This document shows positions 38,660-47,885 of a stretch of DNA of 64,000 nt, in pieces. The notes beneath the pieces are model-generated. The model did not search any database. It had not been told where the DNA came from and was given only the letters and a program-made list of their open reading frames with translations. The first letter of the stretch is position 1. Each line of letters opens with the position of its first letter. Position numbers and translations under genes: made by a program. Origin of the DNA: JAMXLO01 sp963776505. Its GTDB lineage: Bacteria > Pseudomonadota > Alphaproteobacteria > Acetobacterales > Acetobacteraceae. Where the stretch lies: NCBI GenBank assembly GCA_963776505.1, contig CAVZNH010000080.1, positions 62,001 through 126,000 of the forward strand. The letters run 5' to 3'.

Positions 38660-39421
38660 ATGTCAGCAGCGCTGCAGCTGCCGAAGACCAGCATGACCGA
38701 CATCGAGTGGCAGACACGCTGTGAACTTGCCGCGCTGTATCATGTGGTCAATCACCTTGGTTGGACCGACCTGATCAATACCCACATGTCAGCGCGCATC
38801 CCAGACGAACCGAACACCTTCCTGATCAATAACTACGGCGAGATGTTCGATGAGATCACCGCGTCGAGTCTGGTCAAGATGGATATGGACGGCAAGGTCT
38901 TCAGCGAAGGCGGCAGGTTCAACAATGCCGGCTTCACCATCCACAGCGGTGTCTACAAGGCACGCCCGGACGCGATGTGTGTGATGCACACGCACACCCG
39001 TGCTGGCGCCGGAATCTCGCTGTTGGAGCATGGTCTGCGCCCGATCAGCCAGGACGCACTGCAGGTCTACGACGATATCGCCTATCATGAGTATGGCGTA
39101 CCTGCGTCACCGGAGGAGTGCGAGGCGCTTGGCCGCACCTGCAAGCACGGCAGTCACGTGGTGTTGCTCAACCACGGTCTGTTGACACATGGACCGACGG
39201 TTCATGGTACGTTCTTCCGCATGTACGGTCTGGAGCGCGCCTGCGAGCTTGAGCTTATTGCCCGTACCCTTGGTGCGCCGGCCGTGGAGATCGACGACCA
39301 CGTCGTAGGCAAGGCGGCGGAGCGAATGCAGAAACGGCGCAACACGCCGGAATACGGTCGCGCGGAATGGCAGGGCCTCGTGCGCACCATCGATCGCAAG
39401 GGCGCCAACTACCGCTGCTAG
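38660..39421 (+). CDS. Class II aldolase/adducin-family protein
   Basis: This 253-residue protein carries the class II aldolase fold: HVVNHLGWTDLINTHMSARIP, FLINNYGEMFDEITASSLVKMD, zinc-binding MHTHTRAGAG and LLNHGLLTHGPTVHGTF with the third His. Enzymes of this family do retro-aldol cleavage of phosphorylated or acyl substrates; here no phosphate-site signature decides the substrate. It is divergent from bamA. An internal ATG at residue 12 (MTDIEWQTRCEL) is an alternative start. Confidence 0.85.
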   Translation: MSAALQLPKTSMTDIEWQTRCELAALYHVVNHLGWTDLINTHMSARIPDEPNTFLINNYGEMFDEITASSLVKMDMDGKVFSEGGRFNNAGFTIHSGVYKARPDAMCVMHTHTRAGAGISLLEHGLRPISQDALQVYDDIAYHEYGVPASPEECEALGRTCKHGSHVVLLNHGLLTHGPTVHGTFFRMYGLERACELELIARTLGAPAVEIDDHVVGKAAERMQKRRNTPEYGRAEWQGLVRTIDRKGANYRC

Positions 39422-39433
39422 GGGGCACAAGAG

Positions 39434-40004
39434 ATGCCGTTCGATGCACTGATCGCCCCGCCACGACCAAGATTATTGGCCGAAGTCCTCGACGACCACG
39501 GTGTGTCGCCGGTGCCGTTGCAGGCGCTGGAGGCGCACAAGCAGTCGCAGCTCGAACAATTCGCGCCGAGCTTCTGGCATCAGCATCAGACCTGGTTGCC
39601 GGTGGGACTGATGGGTTCCGTGTTCTGCATGGCGTTGAGCGGCGGTCTTGCCAACCGCACTTTGGCCAATTCCTTGGTGCCGTCCTGGCTCAGCCTGTTC
39701 TGGCTCGGCGTGATGGCGCTGCTGATCGTATTCGGCGTGTTCCGGGTGAGCGCAGGGGCCAATTGGGAGGAGCGGGTCGTGGCGGCGGAAGGGCTGCTCG
39801 CACTCGGCGTGCCCGAGACGGATTGCGCTTCTCGCGCGTGACCTGCAACGCGATGCGATCGGATCGACGCTGATCCTCGGGGAGTTGCTGCAGGAGGAGA
39901 TCGTGCTCGATCCCTACCTGATGCTGGACTGCGGCGGCGAGCGGGTCTGCCTGGGAATCTGGGACGGGCCACGGATCATTGCTGTTGCCGGGCAATCCGG
40001 CTGA
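39434..40004 (+). CDS. Hypothetical membrane protein (frameshifted)
   Basis: About 189 residues with two membrane helices (WLPVGLMGSVFCMALSGGLA and LVPSWLSLFWLGVMALLIVFGVFRV). The C-terminal soluble part reads IALLARDLQRDAIGSTLILGELLQEE and ERVCLGIWDGPRIIAVAG. One extra base near 39818 breaks the frame; removing it yields an uninterrupted coding region of 570 bases to the TGA at 40002-40004. I do not recognise the family. It follows the aldolase gene by 12 bases and converges on livM. Confidence 0.6.
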
Positions 40005-40008
40005 CGGG

Positions 40009-40943
40009 TTACAGCGCCAGGCGCAACGCGCCGCCGATCTCGCCGATCACGCCGCGGCGGAACGCCAGCACGCAGATCACGAAGATCGCGCCCTGCGTCA
40101 CAGTCACCCACTGCCCGAACTGCGCCAGGTAGTTCTCCATCGTGGTCACCAGCACTGCGCCCATCACCGGCCCGAATACCGTGCCGAGGCCGCCAAGCAG
40201 CGTGGTCAGCACGACCTCGCCTGACGTCGAGTAGTGCACGTCGGTCAGCGTGGCGATGCCGAACACCAGCGCCTTGGTGCCGCCGGCCACACCCGCCAGC
40301 ATGCGTGGACAGCACGAACGCGATCAGCTTGTAGTCGTCGGTGCGATAGCCGAGCGAAGTGGCGCGCGGTTCGTTCTCGCGGATCGCCTTCAGCACCTGG
40401 CCGAACGGCGAGTGGATGATGCGGTGGATCAGCAGGAAGCCGCCGATGAACACCGCCGCCACCAGCCAGTACATCGCCATGTCGTTGTCGAGCGAGATGA
40501 CGCCGAACAGATAGCCGCGCGGCACCTGCTGGATGCCGTCCTCGCCGCCGGTGAACGGCGCCTCGACGCAGAAGAAATATACCATCTGCGCCAGCGCCAG
40601 CGTGATCATGGCGAAGTAGATGCCGGAGCGGCGGATCGCCAGATAGCCAAGGCACAGGCCCAGTACCGCACCGGTCGCGCCGCCGAGGATGATCGCGATC
40701 GCCGCATCGACATGCCAGAACTTCATGGTCCAGGCGGCGATATAAGCTGCCCATGCCGAAGAACGCCGCATGGCCGAACGACAGCAGGCCGACATAGCCG
40801 ATCATCAGATTGAACGCGCAGGCGAACAGCGCCACGCACAACACCCGCATCAGGAACACGGGATACAGCACGAACGGACAGACGACGATCAGCGCCAGCA
40901 TCACCAGGAAGGCGATCTGCTGCGAGCGGGAGAAACCGAACAT
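40009..40943 (-). CDS. livM: Branched-chain amino acid ABC permease LivM (frameshifted)
   Basis: LivM forms half of the membrane channel of a high-affinity branched-chain amino acid (or related) importer. It shows MRVLCVALFACAFNLMIGYVGLLSFGHAAFFG, AIRRSGIYFAMITLALAQMVYF, HSPFGQVLKAIRENEPRA (the cytoplasmic EAA-like loop contacting the ATPases) and VLTTLLGGLGTVFGPVMGAVL. Start ATG (40941-40943) overlaps the livH stop as ATGA. Two one-base insertions, near 40747 and 40303, divide the frame; without them the length is 310 residues. Confidence 0.88.
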
Positions 40944-41830
40944 CAGGCGCGCCTTCCAAACAGGCCATGCGGCAGGGTGAGCAGCACGATCACCATGACC
41001 AGGAACACCACGGTGGCCGAGGCCTGCGGGTAGAACACCTTGGTGAGACCCTCGATCACGCCGAGCCCGAAGCCTGTGATGATGGAGCCCATGATCGAGC
41101 CCATGCCGCCGATCACCACCACCGCAAACACCGTGTTGATGAAGTTGTCGCCCATGTTGGGGTTTACCGAATAGATCGGCGCGGCCAGCACGCCGGCAAA
41201 GGCGGCGAGCGCCACGCCGCCGCCATAGGTCAGCGTGATCACCCGCGGCACATTCACGCCGAACGCCTGCACCAGCGGCGCGTTCTCGGTCGCCGCGCGC
41301 AGGGTGGCGCCGAGCGGTGTCTTTTCGATGATGGCCCAGGTGGCGAGGCAAACCACCAACGCGGCGAGCACGACCCAGCCGCGATAGTTCGGCAGGAACA
41401 TGAAGCCGAGGTCCGTGGCGCCACTCAGGATGGCGGGGATCTGATAGGGCAGACCGGAACTGCCGTAGTAGTTGCGGAACAGGCCCTGGATCACCAGCGC
41501 CAGCCCGAAGGTCAGCAGAAGCCCGTACAGATGGTCCAGATGGTAGAGGCGGCTGATGATCGTGCGCTCCAGCACGACACCGAACGCCCCGATGATGATC
41601 GGCGCCAGGATCAGCGAGGGGAAGTAGCCGATGCCGGCGTATTGCAGCAGCATCCAGGAGGCGAACGCGCCCATCATGAACAGCGCGCCGTGCGCGAAGT
41701 TGATGATGTTCAGCATGCCGAAGATGATCGCGAGTCCCATCGACAGCATCGCGTAGAAGGCGCCATTGATCAGCCCGAGCAGAAGCTGGCCGAACAGCAG
41801 CGGGCCAGGGATGCCGAAGATCATGATCAT
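40943..41830 (-). CDS. livH: Branched-chain amino acid ABC permease LivH
   Basis: This 295-residue integral membrane protein has about eight helices. Visible are LLLGLINGAFYAMLSMGLAIIFGMLNIINFAHGALFMMGAF, RATENAPLVQAFGVNVPRV (cytoplasmic loop for LivG/LivF) and FAVVVIGGMGSIMGSIITGFGLG, all typical of LivH. Together with LivM it forms the translocation pore. It lies downstream of the binding-protein gene on the same strand and overlaps livM. Confidence 0.94.
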   Translation of the reverse strand: MIMIFGIPGPLLFGQLLLGLINGAFYAMLSMGLAIIFGMLNIINFAHGALFMMGAFASWMLLQYAGIGYFPSLILAPIIIGAFGVVLERTIISRLYHLDHLYGLLLTFGLALVIQGLFRNYYGSSGLPYQIPAILSGATDLGFMFLPNYRGWVVLAALVVCLATWAIIEKTPLGATLRAATENAPLVQAFGVNVPRVITLTYGGGVALAAFAGVLAAPIYSVNPNMGDNFINTVFAVVVIGGMGSIMGSIITGFGLGVIEGLTKVFYPQASATVVFLVMVIVLLTLPHGLFGRRA

Positions 41831-41857
41831 TGTTTTGCCTCCCCGACCCGCCTTCGC

Positions 41858-43090
41858 TCAGGCCTTGCCGATAAACCCGCAGTGGCCTTCGCTGAGGGGT
41901 CGATATGCCTGGTCGCCAGGCGTGGTCGCGACCAGCTTGTAGTAATCCCACGGGCCTTTGCTGTCGGACGGCTGCTTCACCTCGAACAGGAAGGCCGGAG
42001 TTAGATTGCGGCCGTCCTCGCGGATCGTGGTCTTGCCGAAGCAGTCATCTTCGACCGGCATCTTCTTCATGCGCGCCACAGTCGCGGCGCCGTCCTTCTT
42101 CGCTTCCGCGGCCCCCATGTCGGCGACGGTCTTCAGGTAATGCAGCGTCGCCGAATAGCAGCCGGCGTGCACCATGTTCGGCCAGTTGTTCGGCGTCTTC
42201 GACTTCACCCGATTGGTGAAGGCGCGCGTGCGGTCATTCAGGTCCCAATAGAAGCTTTCAGTCAGGTTCAGCCCCTGCGACACGTCCAGCCCGAGTGCGT
42301 GCACGTCGGTGACGAACATCAGCAGGGCGGCGACCTTCATCGTCTGGTTGACGCCGAATTCGCGTGCCTGCTTGATCGAGTTGACCGTATCGGCGCCGGC
42401 GTTGCACAGACCCAGCACCTTGGCGCGGCTGGACTGCGCCTGCACCAGGAACGACGAGAAATCGGAGGTGCCGGGGAACGGATACGGCGAGGAACCGAGC
42501 ACCTTGCCGCCCGAGGCCTGCACGAGCGCGCTGGTGTCGGCCTGCAACTGCTTGCCGAACGCGTAGTCGGCGGTGAGGAAGTACCAGGAATCGCCGCCCG
42601 CCTTCACCATCGCCCCGCCGGTCGAGCGCGCGAGCATGTAGGTGTCGTAGGTCCAGTGGATGAAGTTGGGCGAGCACGATTTGCCGGTCAGATCGGACGA
42701 AGCGGCACCGGAGTTGAGGTAGACCTTGTTCTTCTCGCGCACGACCGACTGCACGGCGAGTGCCACCGACGACGTCGGCACGTCGAGCAGCATGTCCACC
42801 CCGTCGCGGTCGAACCACTGGCGCGCGATCGACACGGCAAGGTCGGGCTTGTTCTGGTGATCGGCGTTGATCACCTCGACGTTGAGGCCTTTGCCTGCGA
42901 CGCCGAAATCCTCCAGCGCCTGCTTGGCGCACACGATCGAGGTCGGGCCACCGGTGTTCATGTAAGGGCCCGACATGTCGTTCAGCACGCCGATCTTGAT
43001 GGTTGGCGCACCCTGCGCGCGGGGGCGCACAAGCGGCATGGCGGCCGCGGCAGTTGCCGTGCCGAGCAGAGTGCGGCGGGAGATGGTCAT
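41858..43090 (-). CDS. ABC transporter substrate-binding protein, LivK-type
   Basis: The 410-residue periplasmic receptor starts with a leader containing a twin-arginine-like ISRRTLLG and cut near RAQGAP. Its body has the type 1 fold: IKIGVLNDMSGPYMNTGGP, CAKQALEDFGVAGKGLNVEVINADHQNKPD, and WYFLTADYAFGKQLQADT. Several homologues bind amides or aromatic acids rather than leucine, so the ligand is left open. It is encoded between livF and livH and surely feeds this transporter. Confidence 0.92.
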   Translation of the reverse strand: MTISRRTLLGTATAAAAMPLVRPRAQGAPTIKIGVLNDMSGPYMNTGGPTSIVCAKQALEDFGVAGKGLNVEVINADHQNKPDLAVSIARQWFDRDGVDMLLDVPTSSVALAVQSVVREKNKVYLNSGAASSDLTGKSCSPNFIHWTYDTYMLARSTGGAMVKAGGDSWYFLTADYAFGKQLQADTSALVQASGGKVLGSSPYPFPGTSDFSSFLVQAQSSRAKVLGLCNAGADTVNSIKQAREFGVNQTMKVAALLMFVTDVHALGLDVSQGLNLTESFYWDLNDRTRAFTNRVKSKTPNNWPNMVHAGCYSATLHYLKTVADMGAAEAKKDGAATVARMKKMPVEDDCFGKTTIREDGRNLTPAFLFEVKQPSDSKGPWDYYKLVATTPGDQAYRPLSEGHCGFIGKA

Positions 43091-43173
43091 GGTCGATATC
43101 CTTATCAGTGGTGGATCGGGTTTCCGTCAGTGGTTGAATCCACCGATCCAGACTCTTCCCCTCGTCACGTCAT

Positions 43174-43869
43174 TCAGACTCCCAGGTACTCGTGGAGCTT
43201 GTCCATGCTGGCCTCGAGCCGATGGTTCGGGATCATGTCGATCACCTGGCCGTGCTCCATGACATAGTGCCGGTCGGCCACCGTCTGGGCGAAGCGGAAG
43301 TTCTGCTCAACCAGCAGAACGGTAAAGCCCCGCTGCTTGATCTCGCGGACCGTACGACCGATCTGCTGCACGATCACCGGCGCCAGCCCCTCGGTCGGTT
43401 CGTCCAGGAGCAGCAGCTTCGCGCCAGTGCGCAGGATACGCGCGATCGCCAGCATCTGCTGTTCGCCGCCGGACAGCCGCGTGCCATGCGCGGTGCGTGC
43501 GCGCTCCTTCAGGTTGGGAAACAGCGCGTAGATAGTATCCACATCGAGGCCGCCCGGTGCCACGACCGGCGGCAGCAGCAGGTTCTCGGTCACGCTCAGC
43601 GAGCCGAAGATGCCGCGCTCCTCCGGGCAGAATGCGATGCCGGCACGCGCGACCTGATTGGGCATCAGGCGCACGGTTTCACGGCCGCGAAACACGATGC
43701 TGCCCTCGCGACGCGGCACCAGGCCCATGATCGACTTCATCGTCGTGGTCTTGCCGGCGCCGTTGCGACCTAGCAGCGTGACCACCTCGCCTTCGCGCAC
43801 CTCGAAATCGACGCCATGCAGGATGTGGCTTTCGCCATACCAGGCGTTGAGGCCCTTCACCTCAAGCAT
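43174..43869 (-). CDS. livF: Branched-chain amino acid ABC ATPase LivF
   Basis: This 231-residue ATPase has Walker A GRNGAGKTT, signature LSGGEQQMLAIARIL, Walker B LLLLDEPTEGLAP and the LivF-specific C-terminal EQNFRFAQTVADRHYVMEHG. It pairs with LivG to power the LivHM permease. Its ATG lies inside the last codons of livG (8-base overlap), implying coupled translation. Confidence 0.95.
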   Translation of the reverse strand: MLEVKGLNAWYGESHILHGVDFEVREGEVVTLLGRNGAGKTTTMKSIMGLVPRREGSIVFRGRETVRLMPNQVARAGIAFCPEERGIFGSLSVTENLLLPPVVAPGGLDVDTIYALFPNLKERARTAHGTRLSGGEQQMLAIARILRTGAKLLLLDEPTEGLAPVIVQQIGRTVREIKQRGFTVLLVEQNFRFAQTVADRHYVMEHGQVIDMIPNHRLEASMDKLHEYLGV

Positions 43870-44618
43870 GCGGCGTCCCCAGATAGGCGGCGATCACTTC
43901 GGGATTACTCGATACGGTGGCATAGTCGCCCTCCGCCAGCACTGCGGCCACGCGTCAGCACAGTAATGATGTCGCACAGGCCTTCCACAACCGACAGGTT
44001 GTGCTCGACCATCAGGATGGTGCGTCCTCCGCGCACGCGGCGGATCAGTTCGACGATCGCGCTCCACATCGCCATGGCCCATGCCCGCGGTGGGTTCGTC
44101 GAGCAGCATCACCTCGGGATCCAGCGCCAGCGTGGTGGCGATCTCCAGCGCCCGCTTCTGGCCGTAGGGCAGCTGCGTCACCACGGTGTCGGCCTCGCCG
44201 GTCAGGCCGACATCGAACAGCAGTTCGCGCGCCCTGTCGTCGTATGACCTGCAGCGCCTTCTCGGATCGCCAGAAGTCGAAGCTGGCGCCGCGCGCCGCG
44301 CTGCAGCGCGAGCCGCACGTTCTCCAGCGCCGTCAGGTGGGGAAATACCGCGGAGATCTGGAAGCTGCGCACCAGGCCGAGCCGCGCCACCTGCGCCGGC
44401 TTCATTCCGGTGATGTCGCGATCCTTGAAACGGATCGTGCCGCGGGTCGGCGGCAGGAACGCGGTCAGCAGATTGAAACAGGTGGTCTTGCCGGCACCAT
44501 TCGGACCGATCAGCGCATGGATCGTCCCGGCCCGCACGGTCAACGAAACATCGTCCACCGCGACGAAACCGCCGAACTCTCGGGTCAAGTGCATGGTTTC
44601 CAGGATGGTGTTGTTCAC
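43862..44618 (-). CDS. livG: Branched-chain amino acid ABC ATPase LivG (frameshifted)
   Basis: LivG is the second ATPase of the importer. It has LTREFGGFVAVDDVSLTVRAG, Walker A GPNGAGKTTCFNLL, LGLVRSFQISAVFPHLTALENV, then LPYGQKRALEIATTLALDPEVMLLDEPTAGMG (signature and Walker B), and ends in EVIAAYLGTPHA. The frame is broken in at least three places (near 44330, 44240 and 44070), the last just after GMG; correcting single bases restores about 251 residues. It is the first gene of the livG-livF-binding protein-livH-livM operon. Confidence 0.88.
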
Positions 44619-44720
44619 CCCCGGACGTCTCCTTCAACAAAGTCCCCTGTGCCGTCGCTGATTGCATATCGTTGCCGGGGGCGCAAGATTGCCGCCCTTT
44701 TGAAGCGCGAGGTCATCCGC

Positions 44721-45584
44721 ATGCGATTGCGCAGTCCGTTGTTCGCACCTGGCGATTCCGAACGAAAAATGACCAAGGCGATCGCCTCGACTGCCGACGC
44801 CGTGATCCTCGATCTCGAGGATTCTGTCGCTGCGCCAGCGAAACCGACGGCGCGTGCCATGGTGCCCGATGTGGTGCGCGGGCATCCCGGCCGCGGACTG
44901 ATCGTGCGGGTCAATCCGCCCGGCACGCCATGGTACCTGGACGATCTTGCCGCCGTCGTTCCGGCACGACCGGCGGGGGTAATGCTGCCGAAGTGCAGCG
45001 GGCCGGAGGACCTCGCCACGCTTGGTCACCACCTCGAAGCGCTGGAGGCGGCCGCCGGCACCCCGGTCGGCAGCACCGGCGTCGTGGCTATCGTTACCGA
45101 GACTGCCGGTTCGGTGTTCAACCTGGGTGCTTATGGCGGTGTGGCGTCCCGCCTGCTGGCGATCTGCTTTGGCGCTGAAGACCTCTCGGCCGATCTCGGC
45201 ATTTCGCCCCGCCATCCGGACGGCTCCTATCCGGCGCCCGTCGTTCTGGCGCGCGCCCAGACATTGGTGGCTGCCGGCGCTCTGGGCGTCCCGGCGATCG
45301 ACACGCCCTATCCGGATCACGGCGACCCCGCTGGCCTGCGGCGCGAAGCGGCGGCGGCCGAAGCGGACGGCTTCGCCGGCAAGATCCTGATCCATCCGGC
45401 GCAGATCGACATTGTGAATGCCGCCTTCACTCCCTCGCCAGAGCGCATCCGCTGGGCCGAGCGGGTGAACGCGGCCTTCATCGCCAACCCGGATGCCGGC
45501 GTGTTCGCGCTCGACGGCAAGATGATCGACCGGCCGCACTGGAAACTGGCGCAGCGCATCCTCGCCGCCGCCGGACATCAGTAG
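44721..45584 (+). CDS. HpcH/HpaI or citrate-lyase-beta-like CoA ester lyase
   Basis: The 287-residue TIM-barrel protein reads MRLRSPLFAPGDSERKMTKA, DAVILDLEDSVAAPAK (metal-adjacent Asp/Glu), IVRVNPPGTPWYLDD, GVMLPKCSGPEDL, ICFGAEDLSADLG and GKILIHPAQIDIVNAAF. This matches CitE-like CoA ester lyases such as malyl-CoA or citramalyl-CoA lyase, which cleave acyl-CoA thioesters. GAGG stands ahead of the ATG at 44721, so the long upstream open frame is not coding. It diverges from livG. Confidence 0.88.
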   Translation: MRLRSPLFAPGDSERKMTKAIASTADAVILDLEDSVAAPAKPTARAMVPDVVRGHPGRGLIVRVNPPGTPWYLDDLAAVVPARPAGVMLPKCSGPEDLATLGHHLEALEAAAGTPVGSTGVVAIVTETAGSVFNLGAYGGVASRLLAICFGAEDLSADLGISPRHPDGSYPAPVVLARAQTLVAAGALGVPAIDTPYPDHGDPAGLRREAAAAEADGFAGKILIHPAQIDIVNAAFTPSPERIRWAERVNAAFIANPDAGVFALDGKMIDRPHWKLAQRILAAAGHQ

Positions 45585-45688
45585 GTTCTGCCAAAACTGG
45601 CAACCACGGGCTGCAGCTGGGCACTCTTATTGTGTTGTCGACACGGAATGATATGTCTGCTATTCCGCCTTGCAACCGGAGATGGCGG

Positions 45689-46015
45689 ATGAAATCTCTC
45701 GTAGTGGCTGTTGCCCTCGGTTCCACGGTCATGGTCTGCACGCCAGCGTTGACCCGCCCTGCTGCTGCACAGCCGGTACCCGTTGGGTCGTCCGGCGGCT
45801 ATCTGGTGCCTGTCGTGGTTGGCGCGGCGGCGGGCGCGACGGTTGCCGCACTGCTCTGGCCGGTCATCGTTCCAACCGGAGCGGTCGTGGCGACACCAGG
45901 CACGGTGGCGGCAGCACCAGCCGCGATTGGCTGGGGCTGGGGCGCATTCATGACCACGCGCGCTGCGGTCGGAGCGTTGGTAGGTGCGGGGCTGGGCTAC
46001 GTCGCGGCGAGGTAG
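45689..46015 (+). CDS. Small Ala/Gly/Val-rich hydrophobic secreted or membrane protein
   Basis: This 108-residue protein begins with a signal sequence (MKSLVVAVALGSTVMVCTPA, likely cut after AAA near 25) and then has two or three hydrophobic Gly-rich stretches (VVVGAAAGATVAALLWPVIV, AAVGALVGAGLGYVAAR) resembling glycine-zipper proteins. A GGAG stands 8 bases before the ATG at 45689. Family and function are not recognised. Confidence 0.6.
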   Translation: MKSLVVAVALGSTVMVCTPALTRPAAAQPVPVGSSGGYLVPVVVGAAAGATVAALLWPVIVPTGAVVATPGTVAAAPAAIGWGWGAFMTTRAAVGALVGAGLGYVAAR

Positions 46016-46040
46016 TTTGGCCTCCCAGGGCCGCGCAACG

Positions 46041-46196
46041 TTACGCCGCGCCATGAACGTCCCTGGCCTTCTGGCGCTCCGCTTGGGCATCCCGCCTGCG
46101 CGCCACGCGCCTGACGACAATCCATAGTCCGCCGGTGATCACCGCGAGATCGAACCACGCCCCAGTGACCATCAAGACCCAATGCCACCACTGCAT
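46041..46196 (-). CDS. Possible 51-residue single-helix membrane protein
   Basis: A short frame encodes MQWWHWVLMVTGAWFDLAV, then ITGGLWIVVRRVARRRD and a charged tail ending HGAA. That gives one membrane helix followed by a strongly basic cytoplasmic stretch, as in many genuine small inner-membrane proteins. The ribosome-binding site is weak, and no other gene covers this interval. It lies between the small hydrophobic protein and the efflux operon. Presence in relatives would decide whether it is real. Confidence 0.4.
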   Translation of the reverse strand: MQWWHWVLMVTGAWFDLAVITGGLWIVVRRVARRRDAQAERQKARDVHGAA

Positions 46197-46342
46197 CACA
46201 TCGTAGTGGAAGTTCAGTTACGGGATGACAATCAGTCCTTAAGACCCAAACCAATCGAGTAATCGCCACCTGACGCGCCTCCACCCGTGCGGGGCATTGA
46301 CGATAGTGGTTGGCTCGATAGAAAGCCCGCAATGGCCACGCC

Positions 46343-47869
46343 ATGATTCGCCGGCTGTTTCGCAACACCTTGCCGCTGGCTTTGGTGCTTGGAGCATGCG
46401 ATCTCGGGCCAGATTATCAGAGGCCCGAGGTTGAGATGCCGGTGCAGTTCCGCGCCACCGAGGCCACGGGGGCGGCAGCCTGGCCTTCCGATGATTGGTG
46501 GCGCGGCTTCAATTCGGCTGACCTGGACGCGCTGATCGAGCAGGCGCGTGCGCAGAATTTCGATATAGCGGCGGCTATCGCGCGGGTGCGACAGGCCGAT
46601 GCCCAGGTACGCATTGCCGGCGCCCCCATGCTGCCCACCACGAATGTCACCGGCAACGCGAGCTGGCAGCATTCCGGCATCTCGTCCAGCGCCTCACGCG
46701 GCAGAACGACAGGCACGACTTTCGTCACCGGGTCGGGCGGCTCGCGAACGATCGATACACACTTCTATGACCTCGGCCTGAACGTCGCCTACGAGGTCGA
46801 TTTCTGGGACCACAATCTGGCCGGCTTTCAGTCGGCCAAGGCAAGCGCCGTGTTCAGCCGCTTCGACCAGCAGGTGGTCGCGCTGACCGTGGTGACCAAT
46901 GTCGCCAATACCTGGTTCACCGCATTGGCGCTGGCCGACCGCCTCGTCGTCGCGCATAGCAATCTGGCGAGTGCCGAGCAGACGCTGGCGGTGATCCGCG
47001 GCCGGCTTGATGCCGGCACCGCGACCGCGCTCGACGTCGCCCAGCAGGAAGCGCTGGTGGCGGGCGAGCGGGCCAACATCCCCAACCTGCGCAATCAGCT
47101 TGAGCAGGAGCTGATTGGTCTGGGCATCCTGGTCGGGCGCCCACCGGAGGCGATCGACGTGCGGCCCGGCTCACTCGATACGCTGTCGCTGCCGCTGGTG
47201 GCGCCTGGCCTGCCATCCAGTCTGCTGGCGCGCCGACCCGACGTGGCCGAGGCCGAGGCGCAGCTCGTCGCGGCGAATTTCAACATCCAGGCGGCGCGCG
47301 CGGCTTTCTTTCCGACAATCCAGCTTACCGGGCAGGCCGGCTACCAGGCGGCGGCGTTGACTGGGTTGTTCGGTCCTGGCGGCTTCTTCGTGTCGGCCGC
47401 GGCAGGACTGACCCAGCCGCTGTTCGACGGCGGACTGCTGCGCGGCCAGCTCGAGCTGTCCAAGGGCCGATACCAGGAACTTGTCGCCGACTATCGCAAG
47501 GCGGTGGTGCAGTCCTTCACCGACGTGGAGAACGCGCTGACCGCCTGGCGATTCACCACCGAGCAGGAGGCGTTGCAGCGTCAGGCGGTTGCCACAGCGC
47601 GCAACGCTGCCAATATCGCCCAGGCCCAGATGCAGGCCGGGACCGTCGATGTGACCACGGTGCTGCAGGCGGAGACCACACTGTTCGGCGACGAAGATCT
47701 TCTCGTCCAGGTGCGACTGGCACGCGTCCAGGCGCTGCTCAGTCTCTACAAGGCGCTTGGCGGCGGCTGGGTCGAGCCGTCAGGACCGATAGAGGACCAA
47801 TTTCCTGGCCTGAAACCGGGCTTGGTGCCGGGCGGATTGGCCTTGCCGGTGGGAGGCAACATTCGTTGA
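46343..47869 (+). CDS. RND efflux outer-membrane lipoprotein, NodT/OprM family
   Basis: This 508-residue protein has a lipobox LGAC (C19), then PDYQRPEVEMPVQFRA and DWWRGFNSADLDALIEQARAQNFDI, and two structural repeats of long helices (QQEALVAGERANIPNLRNQLEQELIGLGILVG and its later equivalent) that form the TolC-like periplasmic tunnel. It is the exit duct for the adaptor and two RND pumps encoded next. Length is normal for NodT proteins. It begins the operon with mdtABC-like genes, 16 bases ahead of the adaptor. Confidence 0.93.
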   Translation: MIRRLFRNTLPLALVLGACDLGPDYQRPEVEMPVQFRATEATGAAAWPSDDWWRGFNSADLDALIEQARAQNFDIAAAIARVRQADAQVRIAGAPMLPTTNVTGNASWQHSGISSSASRGRTTGTTFVTGSGGSRTIDTHFYDLGLNVAYEVDFWDHNLAGFQSAKASAVFSRFDQQVVALTVVTNVANTWFTALALADRLVVAHSNLASAEQTLAVIRGRLDAGTATALDVAQQEALVAGERANIPNLRNQLEQELIGLGILVGRPPEAIDVRPGSLDTLSLPLVAPGLPSSLLARRPDVAEAEAQLVAANFNIQAARAAFFPTIQLTGQAGYQAAALTGLFGPGGFFVSAAAGLTQPLFDGGLLRGQLELSKGRYQELVADYRKAVVQSFTDVENALTAWRFTTEQEALQRQAVATARNAANIAQAQMQAGTVDVTTVLQAETTLFGDEDLLVQVRLARVQALLSLYKALGGGWVEPSGPIEDQFPGLKPGLVPGGLALPVGGNIR

Positions 47870-47885
47870 TGCATCGAGGCTCGCC

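Noticed and set aside
41941..42140. Attachment site or integrase footprint near the liv operon
   Set aside because: No integrase gene, tRNA or direct repeat is present; the only mobile gene in the window is the IS30 transposase.
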